Assembly: GCA_021157415.1 (NCBI GenBank)
Contig: JAGGWN010000051.1
Location: forward strand, 1-41,544
Origin: Bacteroidales bacterium
GTDB lineage: Bacteria > Bacteroidota > Bacteroidia > Bacteroidales > VadinHA17
Length of the DNA: 41,544 bases
Reading direction: 5' to 3'
Shown: positions 1-8,300 of the stretch, piece by piece
Layout of the letters: each line of letters begins with the position of its first letter
How positions within the stretch are numbered: the stretch's first letter is position 1
Position numbers and translations under genes: made by a program
Notes under the pieces: model-generated
The model's input: the letters and a program-made list of their open reading frames with translations, nothing else
What the model was told of the DNA's origin: nothing
Databases searched by the model: none

Positions 1-203
1 GCTGTCGGAGATACTTCGTTATACATGCTTTTCTGTACCAGGGCTGCATGGAAATGTCCTGGTTCCAGCGTTATCAGGGTGACAGGGTAACTTTTTTTCC
101 CCATGCTGTTTTCTTTTTCCGATTTTTCTTTATGTCCGGTACAGGAAAACCCGGCCAAAGCGATTCCTGCAAGCATATAATAAAAGATTGTTCGCATAAT
201 CAT
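1..203 (-). CDS. Oxidoreduct_C-type lipoprotein, N-terminal part only (cut by window edge)
   Basis: Open frame on the minus strand that runs off the left edge; only about 67 residues are visible. In-frame ATGs lie at 203 and 197. The N-terminus is a lipoprotein signal peptide with lipobox AGFSC, so the protein is expected to be lipid-anchored. After a short charged linker comes VTLITLEPGHFHAALVQKSM, which I recognise as the beginning of the Bacteroidota 'putative oxidoreductase C-terminal domain' proteins (a Gfo/Idh-like Rossmann part plus Oxidoreduct_C). The family name rests on this short stretch, so it is moderate. The gene is the most distal visible member of the leftward operon that starts at 4885, and it follows a Gfo/Idh/MocA gene, which fits a second sugar oxidoreductase. 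Confidence 0.6.
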   Translation of the reverse strand, partial: MIMRTIFYYMLAGIALAGFSCTGHKEKSEKENSMGKKSYPVTLITLEPGHFHAALVQKSMYNEVSPT

Positions 204-220
204 TATTTCTAAACATAAAA

Positions 221-248
221 TTCAAACTTCAAATTTCAAACCTCAAAC
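221..248. repeat. Four tandem 7-bp units (TTCAAAC-like)
   Basis: Between the Gfo/Idh stop and the next gene the plus strand reads TTCAAAC, TTCAAAT, TTCAAAC, CTCAAAC in direct succession. On the minus strand this places a TTTG every 7 bp just upstream of a TATGTTTA (210-217), which resembles the Bacteroidota -7 element. A role in expression of the leftmost gene is conjecture. Confidence 0.6.
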
Positions 249-254
249 CCTTCT

Positions 255-1631
255 TCATATCTTAATATAATTCGTGCCGTAAGGATACCTCTGAGGTCTT
301 GACAACCGGCTGTTAGCTTCGTCGTCATTCACAAATCTTTCTTTCACAGGATCCCAATGATGTATTCCGGGCAGTTTCATAGCGATATGACTTATCAGGC
401 AAACGGTGCAGGCCCGATGGCCTTCCTCTATGGGGGAAATGGGTTGTTTTCGTGCTTTGATACAGTCCAGCCAGTTTCCGTGGTGGTCATCTGCTCTGTA
501 AAGATGGATCTCGTCGGGGCCGATGACAGAGGTCAGTATCTTCGGGTCGCTGGCATCCAGGGCTTTTTTGTTTGTCTCCCGGACAACAGGGTCGCTGGCT
601 GTGGCAGCGTAATTGCCACGGGAGACAAATATCCATCCTTTTGTACCTTCGTAACGTATGCCGTTGGTATAGCCCTGGCTGATGAACATCCGGATGCCGT
701 TGGCATATTCGGCTTTGACCATAAAGTCCATATGTACATCCCACAGGCCTGATCGTGGAAACTGGGCGATCGCTTCCACACTTACCGGGCCGGTATATTC
801 GGTATCCATTCCCCAGTTAGCCGAGTCGACATGATGTTGTCCCCAGCCGGTGATCATGCCTGCCCCGAACTGTTCACATCTCAGCCATCCGGGCCGGCCG
901 TATCCATGTTGTGGGTGTACTCTCATTTCGGTATAGTAAACTTCGGGAGTGGAACCCAGCCACATATCGTAGTTCAGGTTTTGCGGCACGGGCATTTCCG
1001 GGGCGTCAGGTCCTGCGGGATCGCCAGGCAGGCCGATCTTAACGGTCTGGAGCTTGCCAATGCGGCCGTTGCGAACCAGTTCTGCCGCGATCCTGAACTG
1101 TGGCATCGACCGTTGCTGGGTGCCCATTTGGAGGATCACCCCCTGACGATTGACCACATCACTTAACAGTCTTCCTTCGGCGATGGTCAGTGAAGTGGGT
1201 TTTTGCAGATAGATGTCTTTACCGGCCAGTGCAGCTTCTATTGCTGGCTGTGCATGCCAGTGATCCGGCGTACTGATAATCACCGCATCAATGTCTTTGT
1301 TTTGGAGAAGTTCTTTGTAGTCATCATACATTTTTACATCAACATACCTTTTCTTACCTTTCTTTTTTTCATAGTAGTCTTCGATAAACTTTTTTGCGTC
1401 TGCCTTCCGGTGGTCATCCAGGTCGCTCACGGCGACAAACCTGGCCTGGTCAAACTTGAGGGTGGCAGGCATATCCCAGGACCGGGCGATACGACCACAG
1501 CCGATCTGTCCGATGTTGATCATGTTGGAAGGAGCCTCTTTTCCGAATACCGAAGAAGGAACAATGGTCGGTATAACAAAGGCTCCTGTCGTAGCGGCCA
1601 TGCTGTTTCTTAAAAAATTTCTGCGTTTCAT
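255..1631 (-). CDS. Gfo/Idh/MocA family oxidoreductase, exported (Tat-like signal)
   Basis: 458 residues. The N-terminus KRRNFLRNS followed by a hydrophobic stretch to about residue 30 is a Tat-type signal, so the enzyme is expected to act in the periplasm with a bound nicotinamide cofactor. The Rossmann nucleotide motif GCGRIA is at 44-49, TPDHWH at 121-126, and the family's EKP catalytic-lysine motif appears as QKP at 143-145. The rest matches the Gfo/Idh/MocA C-terminal alpha/beta domain. Members oxidise or reduce sugar hydroxyls, or remove sugars through a transient 3-keto intermediate. The gene lies between a ThuA gene and an Oxidoreduct_C lipoprotein, all on the minus strand, which supports a glycoside- or keto-sugar-processing operon. 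The exact substrate cannot be read from the sequence. Confidence 0.9.
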   Translation of the reverse strand: MKRRNFLRNSMAATTGAFVIPTIVPSSVFGKEAPSNMINIGQIGCGRIARSWDMPATLKFDQARFVAVSDLDDHRKADAKKFIEDYYEKKKGKKRYVDVKMYDDYKELLQNKDIDAVIISTPDHWHAQPAIEAALAGKDIYLQKPTSLTIAEGRLLSDVVNRQGVILQMGTQQRSMPQFRIAAELVRNGRIGKLQTVKIGLPGDPAGPDAPEMPVPQNLNYDMWLGSTPEVYYTEMRVHPQHGYGRPGWLRCEQFGAGMITGWGQHHVDSANWGMDTEYTGPVSVEAIAQFPRSGLWDVHMDFMVKAEYANGIRMFISQGYTNGIRYEGTKGWIFVSRGNYAATASDPVVRETNKKALDASDPKILTSVIGPDEIHLYRADDHHGNWLDCIKARKQPISPIEEGHRACTVCLISHIAMKLPGIHHWDPVKERFVNDDEANSRLSRPQRYPYGTNYIKI

Positions 1632-1729
1632 AATGTATAGGATGATTTAATGGATATAAAGTGGAAATTTGTTTGTCTTGCTCACTCCATCATGTTGTTA
1701 AAATACCGGCAAAATATGTTTTTTACTTT

Positions 1730-2536
1730 TTACTTCTTCTTTTTGTCTTTTGCCTTTTGCTTTTTTTCAAGCACCCACAACAAACCTCCTTGTAAGTGTC
1801 TGCGGAATACCGGATCGTTATAGGTTTCGGCGTCATGGCCCAGGGCGGTGTACCATTCCCGTCCGCCGTCGTAAGTGTGACACCAGCAAAGGGGAAAAAG
1901 GTCTCCGAAAGTACGGCCGGGATATGCATCCCGGTTCTTATCCTCCAACGTGGTCAGGTCGGCAGATAAGAGCACTTTGATGTCAGGGTTGAGCTCATTG
2001 GAATAATAACATTCGTCATGGACCGTCCAGCGATCAGGCAGGAAATAGGTGGAAGGATTATCCGGGTTGGTGACGACGACGACAAATTGCTGATGAGGAG
2101 CATGGCGGACGAACTTTCCTCCGACCATAGCCCACATCCAGGGCCAGTTGCGTTCGGTAGCGTTGGCCGAGTGAATACCCACAAACCCACCCCCACGGCG
2201 GATAAAATCCTGCAGGGCTTTTTTCTGTCCTTCCGTGTTAAAAACCTCGTTGTTGGTGTTTGAAAAGATCAAAGCATCATACTTTTTCAGGTTTTCCTGG
2301 GTGAAAGCGCCCGGGTCTTCCGTAGCATCTGCTGCAATGCCCATGCCGGCACAGATCTCTTTCAGGGCTTTAATACTGGCAGGGATGTTTTTATGGACAA
2401 AGCCTTGCCCGTTTTTCGTGTAGATGAGTACATGTTTTCCTCTCACATCGGATAACAGAGATTCCGTAGATTGGGATAAAGCAGGGAGGAATATTCCTGC
2501 CAGCAAAAAGAAAATGACTAAACTTCTACGTTTCAT
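1730..2536 (-). CDS. ThuA-domain protein, secreted
   Basis: 268 residues with an N-terminal signal peptide ending near LPALSQS. The body is the ThuA (trehalose-utilisation-like, glutamine-amidotransferase-fold) domain. Visible family landmarks are HVLIYTKNGQGFVHKNI near the start, DFIRRGGGFVGIHSA in the middle, the HDE segment of WTVHDECYYS, and a C-terminal region containing CWCHTYDGGREWYTALGH. The tail is very lysine-rich. ThuA proteins commonly accompany Gfo/Idh/MocA oxidoreductases and are tied to periplasmic sugar oxidation, although their precise chemistry is poorly defined. The gene sits about 40 nt downstream of the PmoA-like gene and 98 nt upstream of the Gfo/Idh gene, so co-transcription is likely. 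Confidence 0.9.
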   Translation of the reverse strand: MKRRSLVIFFLLAGIFLPALSQSTESLLSDVRGKHVLIYTKNGQGFVHKNIPASIKALKEICAGMGIAADATEDPGAFTQENLKKYDALIFSNTNNEVFNTEGQKKALQDFIRRGGGFVGIHSANATERNWPWMWAMVGGKFVRHAPHQQFVVVVTNPDNPSTYFLPDRWTVHDECYYSNELNPDIKVLLSADLTTLEDKNRDAYPGRTFGDLFPLCWCHTYDGGREWYTALGHDAETYNDPVFRRHLQGGLLWVLEKKQKAKDKKKK

Positions 2537-2576
2537 ACGTTTAAGATTATTATTTGTTTAATTAGATATACGGTTA

Positions 2577-3839
2577 TTATTTGATCTTTTCTGTTTCTAC
2601 GACCGGGGGATGGGCAAAGTCATTCCATAATCTCTCGGCTTCTTCACGACTTAATTTACCGTTAAAGACAAACATTCTGTATTTTAGGGCATATTCTATT
2701 CCTTTTTCTAATGTCCAGCTTTTATGCCGGATAGGGCAAAACTCGAAAAAAAGATCTCCGCGGCCGTTGTTGGCATTGCCAGGCCATACCCGCATAGGTT
2801 CGGGAAAGTCTCTGTTTTCCGGATGATCCATGAACAGGATACCGTTTTCCCCTGAAGGCATTGTTCCTGTAATCCGGCACCACCGGGCTTTGCTGCCATC
2901 GGCATCCTGGCGGGTTTTTCCTTCAGAGGTAAGTACGGATGAGTTTTTATTGTTCCAGTGTCCGGTAGCCCGGAAGCCAAGCCCTCCGCCATAGCGATAG
3001 GCCTCCAGCAGTATGCCCGATGGAAGGGGACAGTTCTGGGTGGATGTATAGTCCACCAGCCAGGCCTGTGGGCCTACATTCCAGGCCCGCATTTCCAGGA
3101 TTTCGTTTATGGCTGTCCGGTCGGGACCATTTCTTCCGAAATCGATATGTTTCTGATGCACTCTCAGGGCACAAAATACCGGGCCTTCTTCCAGGGAAAG
3201 CAATCCGGCATATCTTACGGTTCCCTGCCCTTTTCCCAGGTTCCAGAAATCCACTTCGCGTCCGTTTATATGGGTTTTGGTCCAGGGACCCCAGATGCCG
3301 TAATGATGCAGGTGGTCAGGGGGTTGAATGCGTGTGAGCACTTCACCTGAGGGAGACCACAACGGATGGATATATCCTGATTTCTGATAAAGCGGATCTG
3401 CTCCGTCGGGGGCATCCATGATGCGGAAACGGTAATTCAGGATCTTTTGCGATCCCCTTTCCAGCACATAGGATGAAAAAGTTTTTTGGATTTTCATAAT
3501 CGCAGTGTCAGCCGCTTTTGCAGTTTCCCGTTTCAGCAGAAAGGTGCGCCGGGTATGCCGGGGAGTAGTTCCGGACAGGATGAACCATATTCCGGAAGCA
3601 GGAACACGATCCGGCTGGCAACGAACAGGAATGAATCCTTTGTGTGTTTTTTCATACAGATGCCAGTACGCAGATACGGTGCCGGTGTCGGGAAAGCTAA
3701 CGGGGATGAAAACCGGACAATCCTCACGGTCATGATCTCCGGCGGCCACCGTCACCTGATAAAGGTTCTGAGCCAACAGCAGGGTAGGAAAAAAGAAAAA
3801 GAATGAAAAAACAACCGATACGTAGGTTTTTCTTGTCAT
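2577..3839 (-). CDS. PmoA family (DUF6807) protein, secreted
   Basis: 420 residues with a hydrophobic signal peptide ending at LLLAQN. Family-typical segments are IHPLWSPSGEVLTRIQPPDH followed by LHHYGIWGPWTK, HINGREVDFWNLG, and a C-terminal FPEPMRVWPGNANNGRGDLF. These mark the DUF6807 family, often labelled 'PmoA family' although it is not the methane monooxygenase subunit. The conserved His-rich DHLHHYGIW segment could bind metal or sugar. These proteins usually occur in polysaccharide or glycoside degradation clusters beside ThuA and Gfo/Idh/MocA genes, as here. The start is 5 nt from the stop of the upstream UroD-like gene, which indicates an operon. The biochemical role is not established. 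Confidence 0.85.
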   Translation of the reverse strand: MTRKTYVSVVFSFFFFFPTLLLAQNLYQVTVAAGDHDREDCPVFIPVSFPDTGTVSAYWHLYEKTHKGFIPVRCQPDRVPASGIWFILSGTTPRHTRRTFLLKRETAKAADTAIMKIQKTFSSYVLERGSQKILNYRFRIMDAPDGADPLYQKSGYIHPLWSPSGEVLTRIQPPDHLHHYGIWGPWTKTHINGREVDFWNLGKGQGTVRYAGLLSLEEGPVFCALRVHQKHIDFGRNGPDRTAINEILEMRAWNVGPQAWLVDYTSTQNCPLPSGILLEAYRYGGGLGFRATGHWNNKNSSVLTSEGKTRQDADGSKARWCRITGTMPSGENGILFMDHPENRDFPEPMRVWPGNANNGRGDLFFEFCPIRHKSWTLEKGIEYALKYRMFVFNGKLSREEAERLWNDFAHPPVVETEKIK

Positions 3840-3844
3840 GGGAG

Positions 3845-4885
3845 TTATGATGATAGTATGTTATGGATGGTTTCGATGAAAGCAGCTAGGTTGCCGGTAG
3901 AAACATCCGGGGGCATCCCTCCGCCGCATGACCAGATGATACCGGAATGATCTTGTGTTTTCAGGATCATTTTTTTTGTTTCCTTTCGGATCGTTTCAGG
4001 AGAGCCTGCGGCCAGCACATCCCGGGGCGGGAGATTGCCCATGAGGATCACTCCGGGTCCTGCCAGTTGGCGGATTTCGTTGAGGCTGTGCTCATGACTG
4101 AAATTGAACATATTTACATCCATTTCTTTCAGATATGAAGCGGTGATAAGTCCCCGGGCATCATTGTGCAGCAGTCGTATATCTGCTTCGAAGGCATTGA
4201 ATATCTTTTTCATGCAGGGCAAAACAAAGGAGGTAAACTCTTTTTCTCCTACAAAACCGATCAGGTCGTCCAGGATCATGATGCCTTCGATGGAGGGGAA
4301 CTGTTTTTTCTGGTATTGCAGCCAGCGAATGAGAAATTCGGTAATCTTGTCCAGGAATGTACGGGTTTCCTCCGGATACATTATGAGGTCTGTCATCAGT
4401 TCGGTGGTACCCCGCAGATAAGAAGCGATATTTAGCGGACCCCGGGCAACGGCAAAACGGATGCGGTGGCCCATGTCACAGATTTCTTTTTCAGTGTTTT
4501 TCAGCCGCTGGATCATGAAAGGGAGCAACCCGTCTTTTTCCGGATCCGGAATGTCCAACGTGGGGATATCAGCAATATCGCGAATTACTTTCCCGGCCCA
4601 TGGAAGCGAATCTTCGTGCCAGGAAAGTTTGGATCCGAAGGCCGAGGGCTCGGTACACATCCCGTATTCCGACCAGAAACCCGGAATGAAAAAGACGCCG
4701 GGAAAAGATTCAATAGCCTTTTTATTGGTTTGAAACCACAGAGGATCCGAAGTATAGTATTGGAGCTTTGTCAGATGGTTCCATCCCGGAAGCCAGGGGC
4801 TGTCAATAATGAAACCGACAGTGTCTGTGCGTTCTTCATTTCCGGCAACGATCTGTTTCAGGTTTTCCCACTGGGAGTCAGTCAT
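3845..4885 (-). CDS. Uroporphyrinogen decarboxylase/MtaA-like methyltransferase family protein
   Basis: I chose the ATG at 4885 (346 residues) over an in-frame ATG at 4942. AAAGAAGAA precedes it, and a promoter-like element at 4947-4954 would put the transcript start near 4940, inside the longer frame. The fold is that of the UroD family. The zinc site of corrinoid-type methyltransferases (His-X-Cys...Cys) appears here as His240-Asn-Asp242 and Cys320 (SCGGGMPP), so the first Cys is replaced by Asp. That variant, and the sugar-oxidation neighbours, argue against haem synthesis and for a methyl-transfer or sugar-related role. It is the first gene of the leftward operon and diverges from spt. 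Cytoplasmic: no signal peptide with this start. Confidence 0.8.
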   Translation of the reverse strand: MTDSQWENLKQIVAGNEERTDTVGFIIDSPWLPGWNHLTKLQYYTSDPLWFQTNKKAIESFPGVFFIPGFWSEYGMCTEPSAFGSKLSWHEDSLPWAGKVIRDIADIPTLDIPDPEKDGLLPFMIQRLKNTEKEICDMGHRIRFAVARGPLNIASYLRGTTELMTDLIMYPEETRTFLDKITEFLIRWLQYQKKQFPSIEGIMILDDLIGFVGEKEFTSFVLPCMKKIFNAFEADIRLLHNDARGLITASYLKEMDVNMFNFSHEHSLNEIRQLAGPGVILMGNLPPRDVLAAGSPETIRKETKKMILKTQDHSGIIWSCGGGMPPDVSTGNLAAFIETIHNILSS

Positions 4886-4946
4886 GATTTCTTCTTTAGA
4901 ATTCCCGAATGCAATCTTACCAAAAGGAATGATAAAAAACAAACTG

Positions 4947-5016
4947 CAAAGTAAATAAACAGATTCATAAAAAAATGTGGTTTTTGTTTGTTTATGACAA
5001 TCTGTTTATATCTTTG
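4947..5016. promoter_or_regulatory. Symmetric divergent promoter between the UroD-like gene and spt
   Basis: A perfect 11-bp inverted repeat (ATAAACAGATT at 4955-4965, AATCTGTTTAT at 4999-5009) is flanked on each outer side by CAAAG / CTTTG. Rightwards this gives a Bacteroidota-type promoter: TATCTTTG at 5009-5016 with TTTG at 4987-4990, 18 nt apart. Leftwards it gives TTACTTTG (4954-4947), which differs from TAnnTTTG at one position. The two divergent promoters are therefore near mirror images. Confidence 0.6.
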
Positions 5017-5085
5017 CCGAACACCAGAGTCTTTATTTGAATGGGTATTTTTCTGACAGACATAATTTTAAGTAAATAAGCAGAA

Positions 5086-6270
5086 ATGGATATTTTTACC
5101 AAGTGTCACAAATTTACAAGGGCCAGACAGGCTGTTGCAGAGGGATGGTATCCTTACTTCCTCCCAGTCGAATCAGGTCCCGGTACAGAGGTAATGGTTC
5201 ATGGCCGGGAGATGATCATGATCGGTTCCAATAATTACATGGGACTGACCGGACATCCGAAAGTGGTTGAAGCTTCTGTGGCCGCCACCAAAAAATATGG
5301 GACGGGCTGTACCGGTTCACGTTTTTTAAATGGCACACTGGATATTCATCTGGAACTGGAAGAGCGGCTGGCTAAATTTGTCGGGAAAGAAGCAGCGCTG
5401 TGTTTCAGTACAGGGTTTCAGACCAATCAGGGGGCTATTTCGGCACTGGTGGGTAAGGGTGATATTGTTTTTGTGGATCGTGAAAATCATGCTTCCATAG
5501 TGGATGGTTATCGGCTTTCGTTCGGGAAAGTTGTAAAATACAAACACAATGATTTTGATGATCTGGAACGTGTGTTGAAACTTTATGAAAAAGAAGATAC
5601 CGGCAAGATGATTGTTACCGACGGGGTTTTCAGTATGGAAGGAACCATCGCCCGAGTGCCGGAAATCGTGGAATTGGGAGAAAAATACGGCGCCCGTCTT
5701 TATGTTGATGATGCCCATGCGCTGGGTGTGCTGGGAAAGCACGGTAAGGGGAGTGGGGAGTACTGGAATATGACTGATCATATTGACCTGGTGATGGGGA
5801 CTTTCAGCAAATCTCTGGCCTCCCTGGGAGGTTTTATTGCCGGAGAATCTGTCGTGGTTGATTATATCAAACACCATGCCCGTTCGCTGATTTTCAGTGC
5901 CAGTATGCCTCCGTCGGCTGTGGCCGCCGTCATTGCCAGTCTGGACATTATTGAATCGGAACCGGAACGTGTGGAAAGATTGTGGGAAAATACCCGCATG
6001 ATGAAAGAAGGCTTTGAAAGCCTCGGTTTTAATACCGGTGAAAGCAATACTCCGATCATCCCGATTGTCATCGGAACGGATGAGGACTGTTTTACTTTTT
6101 GGAAAATGCTCTTTGATGCCGGCATTTTTGCCAACCCGGCTGTCAGCCCGGCAGTGCCTCCGGGTCAGGCGATCATTCGCACCAGTTACATGGCTACCCA
6201 TACGGAAGAAGAACTGAACTATGTGCTGGATATATTTAAGAAGATCGGGAAAGAGTCGGGGATCATTTAA
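5086..6270 (+). CDS. spt: Serine palmitoyltransferase (alpha-oxoamine synthase family)
   Basis: 394 residues. A PLP-dependent fold-type I enzyme of the alpha-oxoamine synthase family, which condenses an amino acid with an acyl-CoA. Landmarks are IGSNNYMGLTGHP near residue 47, GTGCTGSRFLNG at 72-83, His135 in DRENHAS (PLP stacking), Asp208 and His211 in VDDAHALG, and the Schiff-base Lys242 in GTFSKSLASLGG. BioF, Kbl and Spt are hard to separate by eye. Overall resemblance to the Bacteroidota sphingolipid enzyme, the N-terminus and the length favour Spt, the cytoplasmic first step to 3-ketosphinganine. It has its own promoter at 4987-5016 and an A-rich leader. The stop overlaps the stop of the convergent DUF4954 gene. 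Confidence 0.85.
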   Translation: MDIFTKCHKFTRARQAVAEGWYPYFLPVESGPGTEVMVHGREMIMIGSNNYMGLTGHPKVVEASVAATKKYGTGCTGSRFLNGTLDIHLELEERLAKFVGKEAALCFSTGFQTNQGAISALVGKGDIVFVDRENHASIVDGYRLSFGKVVKYKHNDFDDLERVLKLYEKEDTGKMIVTDGVFSMEGTIARVPEIVELGEKYGARLYVDDAHALGVLGKHGKGSGEYWNMTDHIDLVMGTFSKSLASLGGFIAGESVVVDYIKHHARSLIFSASMPPSAVAAVIASLDIIESEPERVERLWENTRMMKEGFESLGFNTGESNTPIIPIVIGTDEDCFTFWKMLFDAGIFANPAVSPAVPPGQAIIRTSYMATHTEEELNYVLDIFKKIGKESGII

Positions 6271-8300
6271 GCCGGCTTGCCGGCAAAGGTGCTTAATTTC
6301 ATAAGCTTGCCAATAATCCTGTCGCTGAGTGCATTTTTCTTTTTCAGATGTTCCTGGATGGACTTTACCTGAGGATTTTCTTCAAACTTCCCTCTGACCT
6401 GCTCAAAATCCAGGGTTCTGGTATTCTTGTCTCCGTCAATGCCAAAGCCGGTCTGGGAAATCAGGGTGAACTCTTTTTTGGCATCTTCATACAGCATCTT
6501 ATCCAGTTCCGTTACACTTTCTTTCCATTTATTCACCACATTACAGACATCCTCGATGGTCCAGGTACTGATTTTCTTTCCGGTTTCCTTTTCGAGGATA
6601 TCAGCCGCCCAGTTCCAGGTCCAGGTGTAATAACGGGCATGGAAATCCCGGAAAACATCCCTGATCTTTTGCATATTCTTTATCTTGCCGTTTTCTATGT
6701 TATCGGCCAGGGTCTCAATCTCATTCAGGGGTGCGATCAGTCCGGCCAGATCGGTCCATTTTCCTTTTCCCGTTTTGCTTTCCGGGATAAGTACTTTTCT
6801 CATTCCGTCAATATCCCGGAAAGGCTTGCTGGTAAGCTGTTGGATAAGAGAATTACCCAGAAACTTATACAGGGCAATGTTGTACAGTTGTATTCCCCGC
6901 AACAAAGCGGAGCGGGTGATCTTTACATTTTCATAAGAATAAAACTCCGACTTCTCTCCGGAATATTCAAGCAGGCGTTTCAGCAGATCTCTGCCGGCAA
7001 TCACTTTGTTGATGGTATAAGGACTGAGCAGGTTGAAATTAATGAAATCTGCAGTGGCAGGACAATTTCTTTTATCTCTTGCCGGCCATTTACGGGCGTC
7101 GCGGATGGTTCCTACGCTTCGCAGGTTCACGCCGGGTGAGAGGAAGCTTTCGTCATTGTTTTCAATGAGGTATGAAAAGGGCAGGCTGGAGGTATCGGAG
7201 TTTTTATAGTGTCTGCCCATAACTACGGTGAAAGCTCCTACCTTGGCCGGCCACAGAATGTAAGAGTCGCTGGCGGTTTTGGATCCTCTTTCCATAACCC
7301 CGTGGTGTACGGGGCCCAGCTTATACATATGGTTGCTTTGGTTTGTCCCGCTGCCTGCATTGAAGAAGGAGAACATGCCTGCGATCAACAAGGTGGATTT
7401 ATGATGCGTAACGGTATAGGGTCCTGCAAAGATGGAGCAGGCCTCTCCGTGATAGGCGATGCAGTTGCTGAAAAAAAGAGAATGTTCGGCAGAGAACTGT
7501 TTTCCCATTTCACAGGCATGGCCGACAAAGCAGTGGTCCAGGATCACATCGTTGGCGATATGGCCCCCCTCGGATAAGATGAAATGTTTCATGGTAACCC
7601 CCGGACCTACAAAGACAGGGTCTGATTTACTGCTGTGGATGGTCCCCTCATATAAGTATCTGCTTCCTTCAATGGTACACCAGGGTCCGATGTTTACGTT
7701 TCTGATCGTCCCGGCGTGGAGGATCCTGCTATGTTTTCCGATATATCCCATTGCAGAACGGACTTTGCCGGTGTAGCGGTCAATCATGTGGTAAATGGCA
7801 CGTGTGAGTCCGGGCCGGTGCCGGTACATAGCGAGCATGTAAGCCAGGTGGGCGGAGAGGCCGTCAACGATCTTAACGCTTCTTCCTCCTGTTTCATCCA
7901 GCACATGTACTTCGGTACCATTGCCAAAAGTGCTCTCATTTTCCACAGCGATGCTGTCGGCATCCCGGATGAAAACATTTTCTCCGATCCTGTAGTTGGA
8001 AAGACCGTCCCGGACGTCCGATATGTGGGCATCCCTGCCGATCTCACAATGATGAATGGTTGTATTGTACAAACCGGCAGGAACTTCCCGGCCGTCCCCC
8101 ATGATAAAGATTTTTCTGAACGGCTGCAGGCTGACAGCACCTGAAAAACGGACATTTATGATTCGTCCGGCGGTAAAGGGTTCATGGACAACCACCTGAT
8201 TCCAGTTATCGGCGGTACACCTTTGTTTTTCCAATAAGGTGATCTCTTTTTTTGTCAGATGACGGAATGAATTCATGGTTTCGAATGTTTTCTTTATCAT
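6267..8300 (-). CDS. DUF4954 family protein (left-handed beta-helix, acyltransferase-like)
   Basis: 677 residues from the ATG at 8300, whose ATGA overlaps the glmS stop. A second in-frame ATG at 8276 (MNSFRHLTKKEI) resembles the usual family start, so the true start is uncertain. The first half consists of hexapeptide-like turns (for example GRDAHISDVRDGLSNYRIGE, IGENVFIRDADSIAVEN, GPWCTIEGSRYLYEG, GPGVTMKHFILSEGGHIAND) typical of left-handed beta-helix sugar acyl/nucleotidyltransferases. The C-terminal third is helical and charged. This is a Bacteroidota family of unknown function. Its overlap with glmS, the entry enzyme of UDP-GlcNAc synthesis, suggests work on an amino-sugar nucleotide, but no substrate is visible. 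Confidence 0.85.
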   Translation of the reverse strand: MIKKTFETMNSFRHLTKKEITLLEKQRCTADNWNQVVVHEPFTAGRIINVRFSGAVSLQPFRKIFIMGDGREVPAGLYNTTIHHCEIGRDAHISDVRDGLSNYRIGENVFIRDADSIAVENESTFGNGTEVHVLDETGGRSVKIVDGLSAHLAYMLAMYRHRPGLTRAIYHMIDRYTGKVRSAMGYIGKHSRILHAGTIRNVNIGPWCTIEGSRYLYEGTIHSSKSDPVFVGPGVTMKHFILSEGGHIANDVILDHCFVGHACEMGKQFSAEHSLFFSNCIAYHGEACSIFAGPYTVTHHKSTLLIAGMFSFFNAGSGTNQSNHMYKLGPVHHGVMERGSKTASDSYILWPAKVGAFTVVMGRHYKNSDTSSLPFSYLIENNDESFLSPGVNLRSVGTIRDARKWPARDKRNCPATADFINFNLLSPYTINKVIAGRDLLKRLLEYSGEKSEFYSYENVKITRSALLRGIQLYNIALYKFLGNSLIQQLTSKPFRDIDGMRKVLIPESKTGKGKWTDLAGLIAPLNEIETLADNIENGKIKNMQKIRDVFRDFHARYYTWTWNWAADILEKETGKKISTWTIEDVCNVVNKWKESVTELDKMLYEDAKKEFTLISQTGFGIDGDKNTRTLDFEQVRGKFEENPQVKSIQEHLKKKNALSDRIIGKLMKLSTFAGKPA

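Noticed and set aside
2577-3839. Particulate methane monooxygenase subunit, suggested by the name PmoA
   Set aside because: The protein is secreted, soluble and in a sugar operon; the family label is misleading and no PmoB or PmoC is present.
5326-6201. Antisense open frame under spt
   Set aside because: Biased His/Phe/Arg composition and no start signals; spt is well supported.
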